Positions 51,174 through 59,741 of a stretch of 64,000 nucleotides of DNA are shown here, piece after piece. This DNA comes from JAQBQB01 sp963757185. Its GTDB lineage: Bacteria; Gemmatimonadota; Gemmatimonadetes; Gemmatimonadales; Gemmatimonadaceae. Where the stretch lies: positions 496,001 through 560,000 of the forward strand of contig CAVWQI010000002.1 in NCBI GenBank assembly GCA_963757185.1, in the 5' to 3' direction. A program made the translations under genes and the position numbers. A model generated the notes under the pieces. It saw nothing but the letters and a program-made list of their open reading frames with translations, ran no database searches and had not been told where the DNA came from. Position 1 is the first letter of the stretch; every line of letters begins with the position of its first letter.

Positions 51174-52877
51174 ATGAAAACGAGCCCGATCGCATTCTCC
51201 GCCGCCGCTGCGCTGGCACTGTCGGCGTGCACGCATCCGGCCACGAATCCGACACCTGCCTCCGGCGCCCGCTTCGACGTGATCATCGAGAACGGACGCG
51301 TCGTCGACGGAACCGGCGCAGCGTGGTACTACGGCGACGTCGGCATTCGCGGCGACCGAATCGCCGCCGTGACTCCGCGCGGTCTGCTGCGTAATGCGGC
51401 GGCTACGACTCGCATCGACGCGCGCAACATGATCGTGGCGCCGGGGTTCATCGACATTCAGGACCAGTCCGGCGGACAGTTGCTGCTCGGCGACGGCCGC
51501 CAGCTCGGCAAGATCACACAGGGCGTCACGACCGGAATCCTCGGCGAAGGCTCGACCCCAGCGCCGCTCAATCCGGCGAATCTTCCGCCCGACCCGAGCG
51601 AGATGCAAAGGCGTTTCTCGCAGCCGCACGGATTCGACGCGTGGCTGAGCGCCATGGAGGCACACCGTATCTCGCAGAACGTCGGGTCGTTCGTGGGCGC
51701 CGGCACGATTCGCCAATACGGAATGGCCGAGCGGATGGGCGCCGCGACCGGCACGACGCTCGATTCGATGCGCGCCGCGGTACGCCGCGCGATGGAAGAC
51801 GGCGCGTTCGGCATGGCGAGCGCGCTGATCTACCCGCCCAACACGTTCGCGACGACGGAAGAACTGATCGAAGAATCGAAGGCGATGGCGCCGTACGGCG
51901 GCGTCTACATCTCGCACATGCGCTCCGAAGCCGATCACCTGCTCGAGGCGGTCGACGAGGTCATTCGCATCTCGCGCGACGGCGGCGTGCCGGGCGAGAT
52001 CTACCATCTCAAGGCCGCGGGCACGCGCAACTGGAGCAAGGAAGCGCCGATGATCGCGAAGATCGACTCGGCGCGCGCCGCGGGTATCGACGTGCAGGCG
52101 GACATGTACCCGTACACGGCCGGCGCGACCGGCCTCACGTCGTGCCTCCCGCCGTCGTACTCCGCCGAAGGCAAGCTCTTCGACAACCTCGCGAGCGCGG
52201 ACATTCGCGCGAAGATCCACCAGGAAGTCGCGCATCCCACGAGCGAGTGGGAGAACCTGTGCGAGCTCGCGAGTCCCGAGGGCGTGCTGATCACGAACCT
52301 GCGGAAACCCGAGAACCAGCAGTACATCGGCAAGAGGCTCGCCGAGATCGCACGGATGAAAAACGCGGACTATCTCGACGCCGCGATGGATCTCATTCTC
52401 AGCGAGCACAGTCGGGTGGAGACGACCTATTTCCTCATGAGCGAGGACAACGTCAAGCTCCAACTGCGACAGCCGTGGATGAAGATCGGCACCGACGCGG
52501 GGGGGCCTGATCCGGACAGCGTGCGCGCGCTAGTCCACCCGAGGACGTTCGGCAACTACCCGCGCATCCTCGGCTTGTACGTGCGCGACGAGAAGGTCAT
52601 TCCTCTCGAGGACGCCGTTCGCAAGATGACGTCGGCCGTCGCGACGCGGCTGTCGATTCACGACCGGGGTTTGCTGAAGCCCGGCATGTACGCCGACGTC
52701 GTGGTGTTCGATCCCGCGACGATCGCCGATCGCGCTACTTATGAGCAGCCTAAACAGCTGTCGGTCGGCGTGCGGGACGTCTGGGTCAACGGCGTGCAGG
52801 TGCTGCGCGACGGGAAGCACACCGGCGCGACGCCCGGCCGCGCGCTGCGCGGGCCGGGCTACCGCCCCACGCGTTAG
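51174..52877 (+). CDS. N-acyl-D-amino-acid deacylase family amidohydrolase, lipoprotein
   Basis: 567 residues. A lipoprotein signal (AAALALSACTH) is followed by the amidohydrolase barrel: DVIIENGRVVDGTGAAWYYG, APGFIDIQDQSGGQ (the usual HxH is replaced by QDQ), GVTTGILGEGSTPAPL, EAVDEVIRISRDGGVPGEIYHLKAAG (metal site H), LTSCLPPSYSAEG, and MKIGTDAGGPDPDSVRALVHPRTFGNYPR. The D-aminoacylase-type C-terminus ends RLSIHDRGLLKPGMYADVVVF. It likely hydrolyses N-acyl-D-amino acids at the envelope. Altered first metal motif noted. Convergent overlap of 4 bases with the next gene. Confidence 0.9.
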   Translation: MKTSPIAFSAAAALALSACTHPATNPTPASGARFDVIIENGRVVDGTGAAWYYGDVGIRGDRIAAVTPRGLLRNAAATTRIDARNMIVAPGFIDIQDQSGGQLLLGDGRQLGKITQGVTTGILGEGSTPAPLNPANLPPDPSEMQRRFSQPHGFDAWLSAMEAHRISQNVGSFVGAGTIRQYGMAERMGAATGTTLDSMRAAVRRAMEDGAFGMASALIYPPNTFATTEELIEESKAMAPYGGVYISHMRSEADHLLEAVDEVIRISRDGGVPGEIYHLKAAGTRNWSKEAPMIAKIDSARAAGIDVQADMYPYTAGATGLTSCLPPSYSAEGKLFDNLASADIRAKIHQEVAHPTSEWENLCELASPEGVLITNLRKPENQQYIGKRLAEIARMKNADYLDAAMDLILSEHSRVETTYFLMSEDNVKLQLRQPWMKIGTDAGGPDPDSVRALVHPRTFGNYPRILGLYVRDEKVIPLEDAVRKMTSAVATRLSIHDRGLLKPGMYADVVVFDPATIADRATYEQPKQLSVGVRDVWVNGVQVLRDGKHTGATPGRALRGPGYRPTR

Positions 52878-53416
52878 CGAAGCGCTATCGCCGCCTTGGT
52901 TCGATCGAGCACGAGCTGCTCGAGGTGACCGGTCGAGCCACACGGGATGCGGTCGGTGCTCCCTTCGCTCACGTCCTGACCCAGCGCCGAGAATGTCACC
53001 TGGACGAGCGTGCCGCCCTTGGTGTCGCCGGAAACGTCGGTGGTGAGCGACATGTAGATGCGATAGCTCGCCGCCTTTGCGCCCGTCATTCCCTGGCCGC
53101 AATCGACGAACGCGGTCATCGGCTCGCCGCCCATCGTGCGCGATTTATAGAAATTCTGATTGCCGATCGTGTGCGCGGCAGGGTTCTCGATCCCGACCGG
53201 AATCTCGAGCGACGTGTAGACCTGCTTGACGGCCGTCCAGACGGCGGCCGGCGGGGCGGCGATCGTCGCCGACGACGGGTGCGCTCTCTCGCCCTCCAAC
53301 CGCTGAGCGGATTGGTCGCCGGCGTAGATCACCGGCGGTTTCGGCGTGTACGCCTCGCCCGAGTTCCCTGAGCTCGCGCACCCACAAATCAGAATCAACA
53401 GCGCAATGCGGCGCAT
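52874..53416 (-). CDS. Lipoprotein of unknown function
   Basis: 180 residues from ATG 53416. A lipoprotein signal (LLILICGCASSG) and then a compact START/polyketide-cyclase-like pattern (ATIAAPPAAVWTAVKQVYTSLEIPV, shown in part, and SYRIYMSLTTDVSGDTKGGTLVQV). The Cys in CGQGM and IPCGS could form a disulfide. I do not recognise a named family. Its upstream half is covered by the run-on end of the SGNH frame, which I regard as an artefact. Confidence 0.75.
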   Translation of the reverse strand: MRRIALLILICGCASSGNSGEAYTPKPPVIYAGDQSAQRLEGERAHPSSATIAAPPAAVWTAVKQVYTSLEIPVGIENPAAHTIGNQNFYKSRTMGGEPMTAFVDCGQGMTGAKAASYRIYMSLTTDVSGDTKGGTLVQVTFSALGQDVSEGSTDRIPCGSTGHLEQLVLDRTKAAIALR

Positions 53417-53475
53417 GGTTTCCGCCAATTCGAAGATGTGAACAACATGTGCTGGCGCGCGCTTCCTGAAAAGGC

Positions 53476-54122
53476 TCAGCGCCGACGGGGGGAGCGAGAA
53501 CGTCCAGGGCCAGCGGCAGGATCGCGTGGGCCCACTCGACGTACATGGCGGCCGAGGGGTGTAGCCCGTCCGCGGCGACAAGGTTGCGGTTGTTGGCGGC
53601 CAGCCGGGAAAGACCCGTGATGTCGGCGTAATGCGTTCCGGCCGCCGATGCCTCGTCGCGGTTGACGGCGTTGAACGCGTCGATGTCGGCCGCGACCTTG
53701 CGGCGGTCCCGGCCCTGCGCGTGCGGGGTCACGCCCCAGTCGGGGATCGAGATGACGATGACCGATTCGGGGTGCCTCCCGGCCTGCGTCAGCGCCCGAC
53801 TCAGCGCGAGACGAAACTGCGGGCGATATTCCTCGGCCGAACGGCCGCGGTACTGGTCGTTCACGCCGATGAGCAGCGTCACCAGATCGAACGGTCCGCG
53901 GGGACGCTCGTCGTCGATGGCGGCGCTGAGATCGCGGGTCGTCCATCCGGTGCGCGCGATGATTTGTGGGTCCGCGACGTCGAGCCCCCGCGCCCTTAGC
54001 AGCGACGCGAGTTGGACTGGCCAGCGATCGTCCGACGAGACCGACTCGCCGATGGTGTACGAGTCGCCCAGCGACAGGATCCTCGCGCGGGCGCCTTCAC
54101 CGGCTGGAGTCGCGTGGGTCAT
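53476..54122 (-). CDS. SGNH/GDSL-family hydrolase, probable frameshift at its 3' end
   Basis: Esterase-like hydrolase. Block I is ILSLGDSYTIGESV (Ser nucleophile), block III LIGVNDQYRGR, block V LVAADGLHPSAAMYVEWA (Asp-His pair). The open frame as written continues to 53145 and covers half the lipoprotein gene, with non-family sequence after residue about 210. At 53487-53492 there is a run of six G; one more G would stop the frame at 53476 with a 215-residue product of normal SGNH size. I therefore give 53476 as the end. Start overlaps the next gene upstream by 4 bases (ATGA). Confidence 0.8.
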
Positions 54123-55273
54123 GGCTTCACGTAGCCGCCAAACACGAGGTCGGCGTAGCCGTGCAGCTCACCGCCGGCGTAGCGCTTGGCGAACGAGTCG
54201 ATGGTCTCGATCATCGACGTGCTGATGTTTCCCGGGCCCGGCACGTACAACGGATGCACCATGCCGAGGCGGCCGAAGTAGCTGCGAATGATCACGCTCG
54301 CGCTGTCACGCGGCAACGCGATCACGTTCCGTGCGAATTCGTCGAAGCCGCCGTCACGGCCAAGCAGATACTGCTCGACATTGGAGAGATAGAACGCCGA
54401 GATCGTGAGATGGTGGTCTGTCGCGTACTGGCCGACCGCCTTGACCGCCTTGTCGCCGGCGACGTTGCCGACCACCGGTACGATCAGGTCGCGCGCCTCC
54501 ATCGATCGCACGAACTGAAACGGCTCCTCCTCGGCCAGGTAGCTCGCCGCGCGTCCGCTTCGATCGACGGCGAGGATGAGCTGGCGGAAGGTCGGATAGT
54601 CCATGCGATTGTTGCGGCCGATGCTCGAATAGCGCGTGTCCAAACCGTCGACGATGAACTCGCTGCGGTAACGGTCGATCATCGAGCGATCGTGCGAGTC
54701 GAGCGCCACGCCGAAGGTCGTGATCCGCTCGTTGCTCGATCGACGCGTCTCGGCGACGGCCGCCGAATCGGTCGGCGTGCGCTCGAGGTAGAGAAGTACG
54801 AGACCGATTTGGCGTCCGGTCCACTTGTCGATGTCGGGGGGTACCGGCTTGCCGAACAGCCGGCAGAGGAATTCGGTTCGATTTCGCGACAGCGCGAACA
54901 GAGACTTGAAGAGCAGATGTTCGAGCAGGTTGTCACGCCGGATGTCGAGCATGAACGCGATCGACGGGCGGATCAGCGCGACGTAGGAGAAGTTCTGATC
55001 CGGTCCGACGCCGACGTAGACGCCTCCACGAGTTCCGACCCTCGCGAGCTGGCTCGTGATCTGGAGATAGGATTCTTCGTTCGAAATGATGTTGTCGGAA
55101 TCGAAGTATCCGGCGTTTTCGGAGAGCCGCGAGACGAGCGCGGCGAACGCGGAATCGGGTGCGCGCTGGGCGCGGGCGGTGGCGACGGCGGGCAGCGCCA
55201 GCGCGAGCGTCTGAGCCAGCACGCCCGCGACCAGCCACGCGCGCGTCGCGGCTCGACGAGTGATCGACCTCAC
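54119..55273 (-). CDS. Conserved exported protein of unknown function
   Basis: 384 residues with a signal peptide (VAGVLAQTLALALPAVATARAQ). The body has distinctive blocks: AGYFDSDNIISNEESYLQI, GGVYVGVGPDQNFSYVALIR, FMLDIRRDNLLEHLLFKSLF and LSNVEQYLLGRDGGFDEFAR. The pattern of a possible cofactor loop (VGVGPDQN) and DIRRDN recalls a Rossmann-like fold, but I cannot assign a family or activity. It overlaps the SGNH gene by 4 bases. Confidence 0.8.
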   Translation of the reverse strand: MRSITRRAATRAWLVAGVLAQTLALALPAVATARAQRAPDSAFAALVSRLSENAGYFDSDNIISNEESYLQITSQLARVGTRGGVYVGVGPDQNFSYVALIRPSIAFMLDIRRDNLLEHLLFKSLFALSRNRTEFLCRLFGKPVPPDIDKWTGRQIGLVLLYLERTPTDSAAVAETRRSSNERITTFGVALDSHDRSMIDRYRSEFIVDGLDTRYSSIGRNNRMDYPTFRQLILAVDRSGRAASYLAEEEPFQFVRSMEARDLIVPVVGNVAGDKAVKAVGQYATDHHLTISAFYLSNVEQYLLGRDGGFDEFARNVIALPRDSASVIIRSYFGRLGMVHPLYVPGPGNISTSMIETIDSFAKRYAGGELHGYADLVFGGYVKP

Positions 55274-55283
55274 ATCGGAGAAT

Positions 55284-55481
55284 CTATTGCTTGGGCGCTT
55301 GCGTCATGACGACGCGAAGCCGGTGGAGGAACGCGGCCGGTCCGGCACCGTCCGGCAGCGCCGCCAGCACGCGGCGCACGTCGTCCTCGCTCACGGCAAG
55401 CCCGGCGCTGAGCGCGTTCGGATCCACGCCCACGCGCTCGAATTCGCGAAGCAACTGCTCGAATCGCTCTTCCTGGGACAT
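55284..55481 (-). CDS. Small protein of unknown function
   Basis: 65 residues, 10 bases upstream of the exported protein, same strand. An acidic helix (SQEERFEQLLREFERVGVD), then LAVSEDDVRRVLAALPDGAGP and a C-terminal helix. Coding bias and close spacing support a gene. No family recognised. Confidence 0.55.
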   Translation of the reverse strand: MSQEERFEQLLREFERVGVDPNALSAGLAVSEDDVRRVLAALPDGAGPAAFLHRLRVVMTQAPKQ

Positions 55482-55604
55482 TCCGCCTCGCTTGAAACGC
55501 GGACGAAAAGCGGCATTCGGGCGTGCGTGCTACGATGAGCCCGCCGAGCAAACTGCATACCCCGGCGCGAGTTGGGAAGTGCGGGCTGGTGTCTTACGAA
55601 AGAG

Positions 55605-55631
55605 AAAGGCCGGCCCAAGGGGCCGGCCTTT
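55605..55631 (-). terminator. Terminator of the second sigma/anti-sigma unit
   Basis: A 12-bp perfect stem (AAAGGCCGGCCC 55605-55616, complement 55620-55631) with a 3-base loop. Both sides are T-rich in the exit direction, on the minus strand TTTCTCTTTCG. It lies 22 bases after the anti-sigma stop and may work in both directions. Confidence 0.8.
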
Positions 55632-55653
55632 CCTTTCTTATGGCTACCAACCG

Positions 55654-56109
55654 TCAGCGCGCGATCACCATTACGGTGATCGTCACGGCGGCGGCTAGCA
55701 CGACGATGGCGGCCGCGGTCGTGAGCGCGAACTTCGGCGTCACGACGAACTCGCGGCGGTACCAGGGCGTGATCAGCACTGGTGCCGTTTGCGGCAGCGC
55801 ATCCATGATGCGGGCTTCAACGTACGCCGGAGTATGCATTCGGCGGCGGCGTTCGACCTCGACGTTGATCTGCTTCCAGAATTCGACGTCGCGACCGGTA
55901 TCGCCCTTCCGCACGCTTGCTTCCGGAAGTTCGCCATCTAGCCACGCGTGCACGGCCGGAGCGAGCACACGAGCATCCTGTTCCTGGTGACCCAGCGGCA
56001 CCTCTCTATCGGCGAGCGGACGCTCCTCTTCGGTGCGTCGTCGCGCGCGATCGTGAAAGTGTCCGTCGAACCCGCTGAGGCCGTCGTCGGAGCGGAGATC
56101 GTCAATCAT
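55654..56109 (-). CDS. Putative membrane anti-sigma protein
   Basis: 151 residues. The ATG shares its first base with the stop of the sigma gene (TAATG). Acidic N-terminus (DDLRSDDGLSGFDG), a central helical part with AVHAWLDGELPEASVRKGD (anti-sigma-like HAWLDGEL), and one C-terminal membrane helix (FALTTAAAIVVLAAAVTITVMV). There is no HxxxCxxC zinc motif. The role is inferred from coupling and topology. Confidence 0.68.
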   Translation of the reverse strand: MIDDLRSDDGLSGFDGHFHDRARRRTEEERPLADREVPLGHQEQDARVLAPAVHAWLDGELPEASVRKGDTGRDVEFWKQINVEVERRRRMHTPAYVEARIMDALPQTAPVLITPWYRREFVVTPKFALTTAAAIVVLAAAVTITVMVIAR

Positions 56110-56810
56110 TAAGCGTACTTCTCCTCTAAGAGTGCCTGGAGTGCCTCGCGCGCGCGATGAACGCGCATCTTAAGCGCTCCAACTGTGGTACCGAGTAGGT
56201 CGGCCATCTCCTCGTAGGAGCGGCCTTCGACATGTTTCATCACGAATGCCTCGCGAAGCGACGCGGGAAGCGTCGATAGCGCGCGGTCCAGATCACTGCG
56301 CAACTCCGTCCGATCCAACTCCTCGTCGGGCGTCGCGTAGGCGGAAGGCTGGTCGTCTTCGTCGTAGCTCAGGTGAGACCGACGAATGTTCTTGAGCCAA
56401 TCCTTACAACCATTCGCAACTATCCTGAATACCCAAGCATCGAAGCGTCCGCGGACTTCCGCGAGGTGTTGGTACGCTTTGATGAAGCTGAGCTGCAGGA
56501 TGTCTTCGGCAACGTCGGGGCTTCCCGTCATGCAAAGCGCATGTCGATACAGCGGATCGCTGTAGCGCGTGATCAGGATCTTGAACGCGTCCCGGTTGCC
56601 TCCCAGAACACGCTGGATCACGAGTTGATCAGTGTTTTCCTGATCAACGACGGTTTGATCAGCCCGCAGAACTGCCTCCGTCGTCTTCACGACAACAGAG
56701 TAATTCGGTTGCCGCGCTTCGGACAGTGCGCCAGCTCCGCTTCGCTGTTCCAGAAGGGTCGCCACGTAGTCAAGACGAGGCACCTCGGCAAGGGTAACGA
56801 ACGGTTGCAA
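56109..56810 (-). CDS. ECF-type RNA polymerase sigma factor
   Basis: 233 residues. Region 2 is RDAFKILITRYSDPLYRHAL, GSPDVAEDILQLSFIKAYQHL and AWVFRIVANGCKDWLKN; region 4 is LPASLREAFVMKHVEGRSYE and the recognition helix LLGTTVGALKMRVHRARE. The first 40 residues lack family similarity, so GTG at 56690 (VKTTEAVLRADQ) is an alternative start giving 193 residues. The gene is 51 bases after the CoA-transferase, which may or may not be linked. Confidence 0.93.
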   Translation of the reverse strand: MQPFVTLAEVPRLDYVATLLEQRSGAGALSEARQPNYSVVVKTTEAVLRADQTVVDQENTDQLVIQRVLGGNRDAFKILITRYSDPLYRHALCMTGSPDVAEDILQLSFIKAYQHLAEVRGRFDAWVFRIVANGCKDWLKNIRRSHLSYDEDDQPSAYATPDEELDRTELRSDLDRALSTLPASLREAFVMKHVEGRSYEEMADLLGTTVGALKMRVHRAREALQALLEEKYA

Positions 56811-56861
56811 CAGAATCTCGCGGGTAAAGTCGCGAGGCTATGTAATAAAGCTTCGGCTGTC

Positions 56862-57980
56862 TCACGACGATGCGCCGTCGGTGGGTGGGGCTGTAACGTT
56901 TTTGAACACATCCCAGCCGAAGCGCCGAAGTATATCGGAATGTTCACCAAGAGAGGGAGGTGGAAATCTCACTCGACCGGGGACACTCGGCGGAACGCCG
57001 GTCAACGCGGAAGCGTCTGTGTCCCGCAGCGTCTCGAGAACCGTCCGAACCACGCCGCTCGGTACGCCCGCGCGCCGCAGGCGGCCCCCCCAATGCGCCG
57101 CCGGCTGCGTGGCGAGTTGCTCGGCGAAGGCCGCCACGATGCGCTCGCGCTGCCGAAGGCGACCTGCATTGGTCGCGAGTGCGGGATCGTCCGCGAATCG
57201 ATCCAGGCCTAAGGCGCGAACGCACGCGGCCCACTGCGCGTCGCTGCCCACGGCGACCACGATGTGCCGGTCTGCCGCACGAAACATCTGATAGGGAACC
57301 AGATTCGCGTGTGCGTTCCCCCACCGCCGCGCGTCTCGACCCGTGACGAGCGAATTCTGGGCGACGTTCACGAGAGCGGCCCGCGCCGAGTCGATGAGTG
57401 AGATCGTCAAGCGCGCGCCCTGCCTCGTTCGCGACAGGCGTACGAGTGCCGCGAGAATCGCGATCGCCGCGTCCTTTCCCGCGAGGACGTCGGCGAGCGC
57501 CACGCCGACTTTCATCGGGTCGCCGTCTGGATCGCCCGTAATGGCCATCCACCCGCCCTCGGCCTGCGCGACGAAGTCGTAGCCTGGACGGTCGCTGTCC
57601 GGGCCGAACCCTGTAACCGTGCACCAGATGAGGTCCGGTCTACGGGCGCACCAGTCGGCGGGTCCGAGACCGTGCCGGTCGAGGACTCCGGGTAGGAAGT
57701 TGTCGACCACGACATCGGCGTCGGCAAGGAGTCGCTCCACGTCGCGACGGCCTGACTCCTGGCTCAGGTCGGCGGCCAGACCGAGCTTATTTCTATTGAT
57801 ACTCAGGTAGTAGGCGCTTCGACCCTCGCCGTCGAACGGCGGTCCCCAGGTCCGCGACTCGTCCCCGGTGCCGGGTCTCTCGACCTTGATGACGTCTGCC
57901 CCGAGGTCGCCGAGGAGCATGGTGCAGAGGGGTCCGGCGAGGACTCGTGTCAGATCTAGCACTTTGATTCCGGAGAGCAT
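56862..57980 (-). CDS. CaiB/BaiF-family (class III) CoA-transferase
   Basis: 372 residues. N-terminal CoA-binding fold with LDLTRVLAGPLCTMLLGDLG and GADVIKVERPGTGDESRTWG; catalytic Asp164 in VGVALADVLAGKDAAIA, which forms the acyl anhydride. The interlaced two-domain pattern is complete, and the length is slightly below the usual 390-430. It moves CoA between carboxylic acids; formyl-, succinyl- or carnitine-type substrates cannot be told apart. Codon bias is normal for the window. A stretch of about 245 bases without genes lies upstream, with a comparatively AT-rich patch (58085-58120). Confidence 0.92.
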   Translation of the reverse strand: MLSGIKVLDLTRVLAGPLCTMLLGDLGADVIKVERPGTGDESRTWGPPFDGEGRSAYYLSINRNKLGLAADLSQESGRRDVERLLADADVVVDNFLPGVLDRHGLGPADWCARRPDLIWCTVTGFGPDSDRPGYDFVAQAEGGWMAITGDPDGDPMKVGVALADVLAGKDAAIAILAALVRLSRTRQGARLTISLIDSARAALVNVAQNSLVTGRDARRWGNAHANLVPYQMFRAADRHIVVAVGSDAQWAACVRALGLDRFADDPALATNAGRLRQRERIVAAFAEQLATQPAAHWGGRLRRAGVPSGVVRTVLETLRDTDASALTGVPPSVPGRVRFPPPSLGEHSDILRRFGWDVFKNVTAPPTDGASS

Positions 57981-58226
57981 TACTGTCGCTTTAGTGTCTT
58001 GTTAGTATCAGCAAGATGTGCTAATAGCACTGGCAAAGCGCTCGCGGCAAGGTCAAGCCCTCGACACGGTCGAACCTGTCTTGCGTAGCTAACGCAAAAT
58101 CATATACTTCCGCCGTTCTAAGCCCTGGTTGCCGAACTTAGCGCGCCCGACGGCGCGCGACAACGAGTAGCCGTCGCCAGGATCACGACCGCCCCGCTCG
58201 CTCTCTCCCGCGACAAGTCACCATCT

Positions 58227-58919
58227 ATGGCGGAAAAACAGCATCCCCCCCCATCACAACCGAGCGAGTCCGCCGACCCGGTCGCGCCGCGTCGTTCGGC
58301 TGGGCATCGCGTGGACGTTCGCGACGTGGTGGCGGAGCTGGCCGAACGGGCTCAGGCTATCAGCCAGGAAGCGGGGACGAAGGTGTCCGCCGCGATGAAG
58401 GACGTTATCAGCGCCGCCGCCGGGATTGCCGGTTTTGCCATCGAGAGCGCACGGGATCTCGTTCAATACATGGTACGTCGCGGGCAGATGACGCCGGAGG
58501 AAGGTGAGCGACTGATCCGCGAAGCGGAGGCGGCGCACGAAAAGCGATCGCCGGGCGAGAAGGCAAAGGCGTCGGCGGCAAAGCTCGCATCGGAGCGCGC
58601 GGCGGCGGCAAAGGCCGAAGCGGCCGCCCGCTCGGCCGCTGCCCACGCGGCGCCATACGCGAGACCCGTCTCCAAGACGCCAGTCGCCGCGCAGTCGAGC
58701 GTCCCGAAATCCTCCGCGGGATCGAGCGGCGCGCACAAGACGGTGCCGCCCTCCTCTCCCCCAGCCAAGGGCGCAGCGCCGAAACCAGCGCCGACCCCCT
58801 CTCCGCCATCCAAGGCTGCAGCGCCGAAACCAGCGCCGACGACGAAGCCAAAGTCCGCGAAACCGGCAACGGCCGCCAAGCCGCCGAAGGCGAGCAAGCC
58901 GGCGAAGAAGCGAAAGTAG
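58227..58919 (+). CDS. Phasin-like protein with a basic, Ala/Pro/Lys-rich tail
   Basis: 230 residues. The N-terminal 110 residues are helical: VVAELAERAQAISQEAGTKV, AAAGIAGFAIESARDLVQYM, VRRGQMTPEEGERLIREAE, a pattern like the PhaI/PhaF phasin group. The last 110 residues are a low-complexity histone-H1-like tail with direct repeats of APKPAPT and SKPAKKRK at the end. PhaF proteins of this shape bind polyhydroxyalkanoate granules and DNA. No PHA synthase is in the window. The stop directly abuts the otsB stop (convergent). Confidence 0.65.
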   Translation: MAEKQHPPPSQPSESADPVAPRRSAGHRVDVRDVVAELAERAQAISQEAGTKVSAAMKDVISAAAGIAGFAIESARDLVQYMVRRGQMTPEEGERLIREAEAAHEKRSPGEKAKASAAKLASERAAAAKAEAAARSAAAHAAPYARPVSKTPVAAQSSVPKSSAGSSGAHKTVPPSSPPAKGAAPKPAPTPSPPSKAAAPKPAPTTKPKSAKPATAAKPPKASKPAKKRK

Positions 58920-59738
58920 TCAGCCGAGGTGGTCGAGCCCGGTCCGAAGTAGAAGGACCGAGTCAAGCAACTCCAACATCTCTTTGGGCGAGCCGACGAA
59001 AAACTCGGCGGACGTCGGCCGGGCATGGAGCACCGGCTCCACGGCCACCGTCACGGACGAACGAGCCCGTTCGCGCACCGCGCGCAACATGTCTTCGTCC
59101 GTCTCGTCGTCGCCGGCGCACAGAATCGACGCGCCGTAATTCAGCGCGCCGAGTCGCGCGGCTAGGTCCATCGCGGCGGTTCCCTTGTTGATCCGAACGG
59201 GCGGACGAAGCTCGAGCACTTCCTTGCCGCCGGTGACATCCAGCTCGAGCTCGCGTGCGATTTTCCGGACGCGGAGGCCGAGCTCGGGAAGCACGTCGTG
59301 ATCGGCGAGGCGGTAGTGCACGCTGAGCGTCCATCGTTTGTTCTCGAGGATCGTTCCCGGGACGCCGCGAACCAGCTGAGCGAGCCGGGTCGCCGCCGCC
59401 TGCACCGAGTGACGGAATTGCGCCACGCTCTCCGGAACGACCGGTTCACCGCCGGGCGCGGCCACCTCGAGGCCGTGATTGCCGACGTACCAGGCGGTGT
59501 ACACGCCGACGAGGCGCCGTGCGTCTTCGACCGAACGGCCGGTGACGATGGCGACGTGAACGCCGCTCGCGCGCGTCAGCTCCCCGATCGCCCGGCGCGC
59601 CTCCTCGGAGACGACGGCCGCCGCCGGCGTCGCCGCGATCGGCGTGATGGTGCCGTCGATGTCGAGCAACAGCAAGAACGGAGTTCCAACGAGGCGCGCC
59701 GCGAGGTCCGTCGGAACGGGCAACGCGGGGATGGTCAT
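58920..59738 (-). CDS. otsB: Trehalose-6-phosphate phosphatase
   Basis: 272 residues of the HAD superfamily. Motif I LLLLDIDGTITPIA (Asp nucleophile), motif II AIVTGRSVEDARRL, a cap domain, then NKGTAAMDLAARLG (Lys), and motif III GASILCAGDDETDEDMLRAV. It dephosphorylates trehalose-6-phosphate made by the adjacent otsA, 3 bases upstream. Confidence 0.96.
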   Translation of the reverse strand: MTIPALPVPTDLAARLVGTPFLLLLDIDGTITPIAATPAAAVVSEEARRAIGELTRASGVHVAIVTGRSVEDARRLVGVYTAWYVGNHGLEVAAPGGEPVVPESVAQFRHSVQAAATRLAQLVRGVPGTILENKRWTLSVHYRLADHDVLPELGLRVRKIARELELDVTGGKEVLELRPPVRINKGTAAMDLAARLGALNYGASILCAGDDETDEDMLRAVRERARSSVTVAVEPVLHARPTSAEFFVGSPKEMLELLDSVLLLRTGLDHLG

Positions 59739-59741
59739 CGT

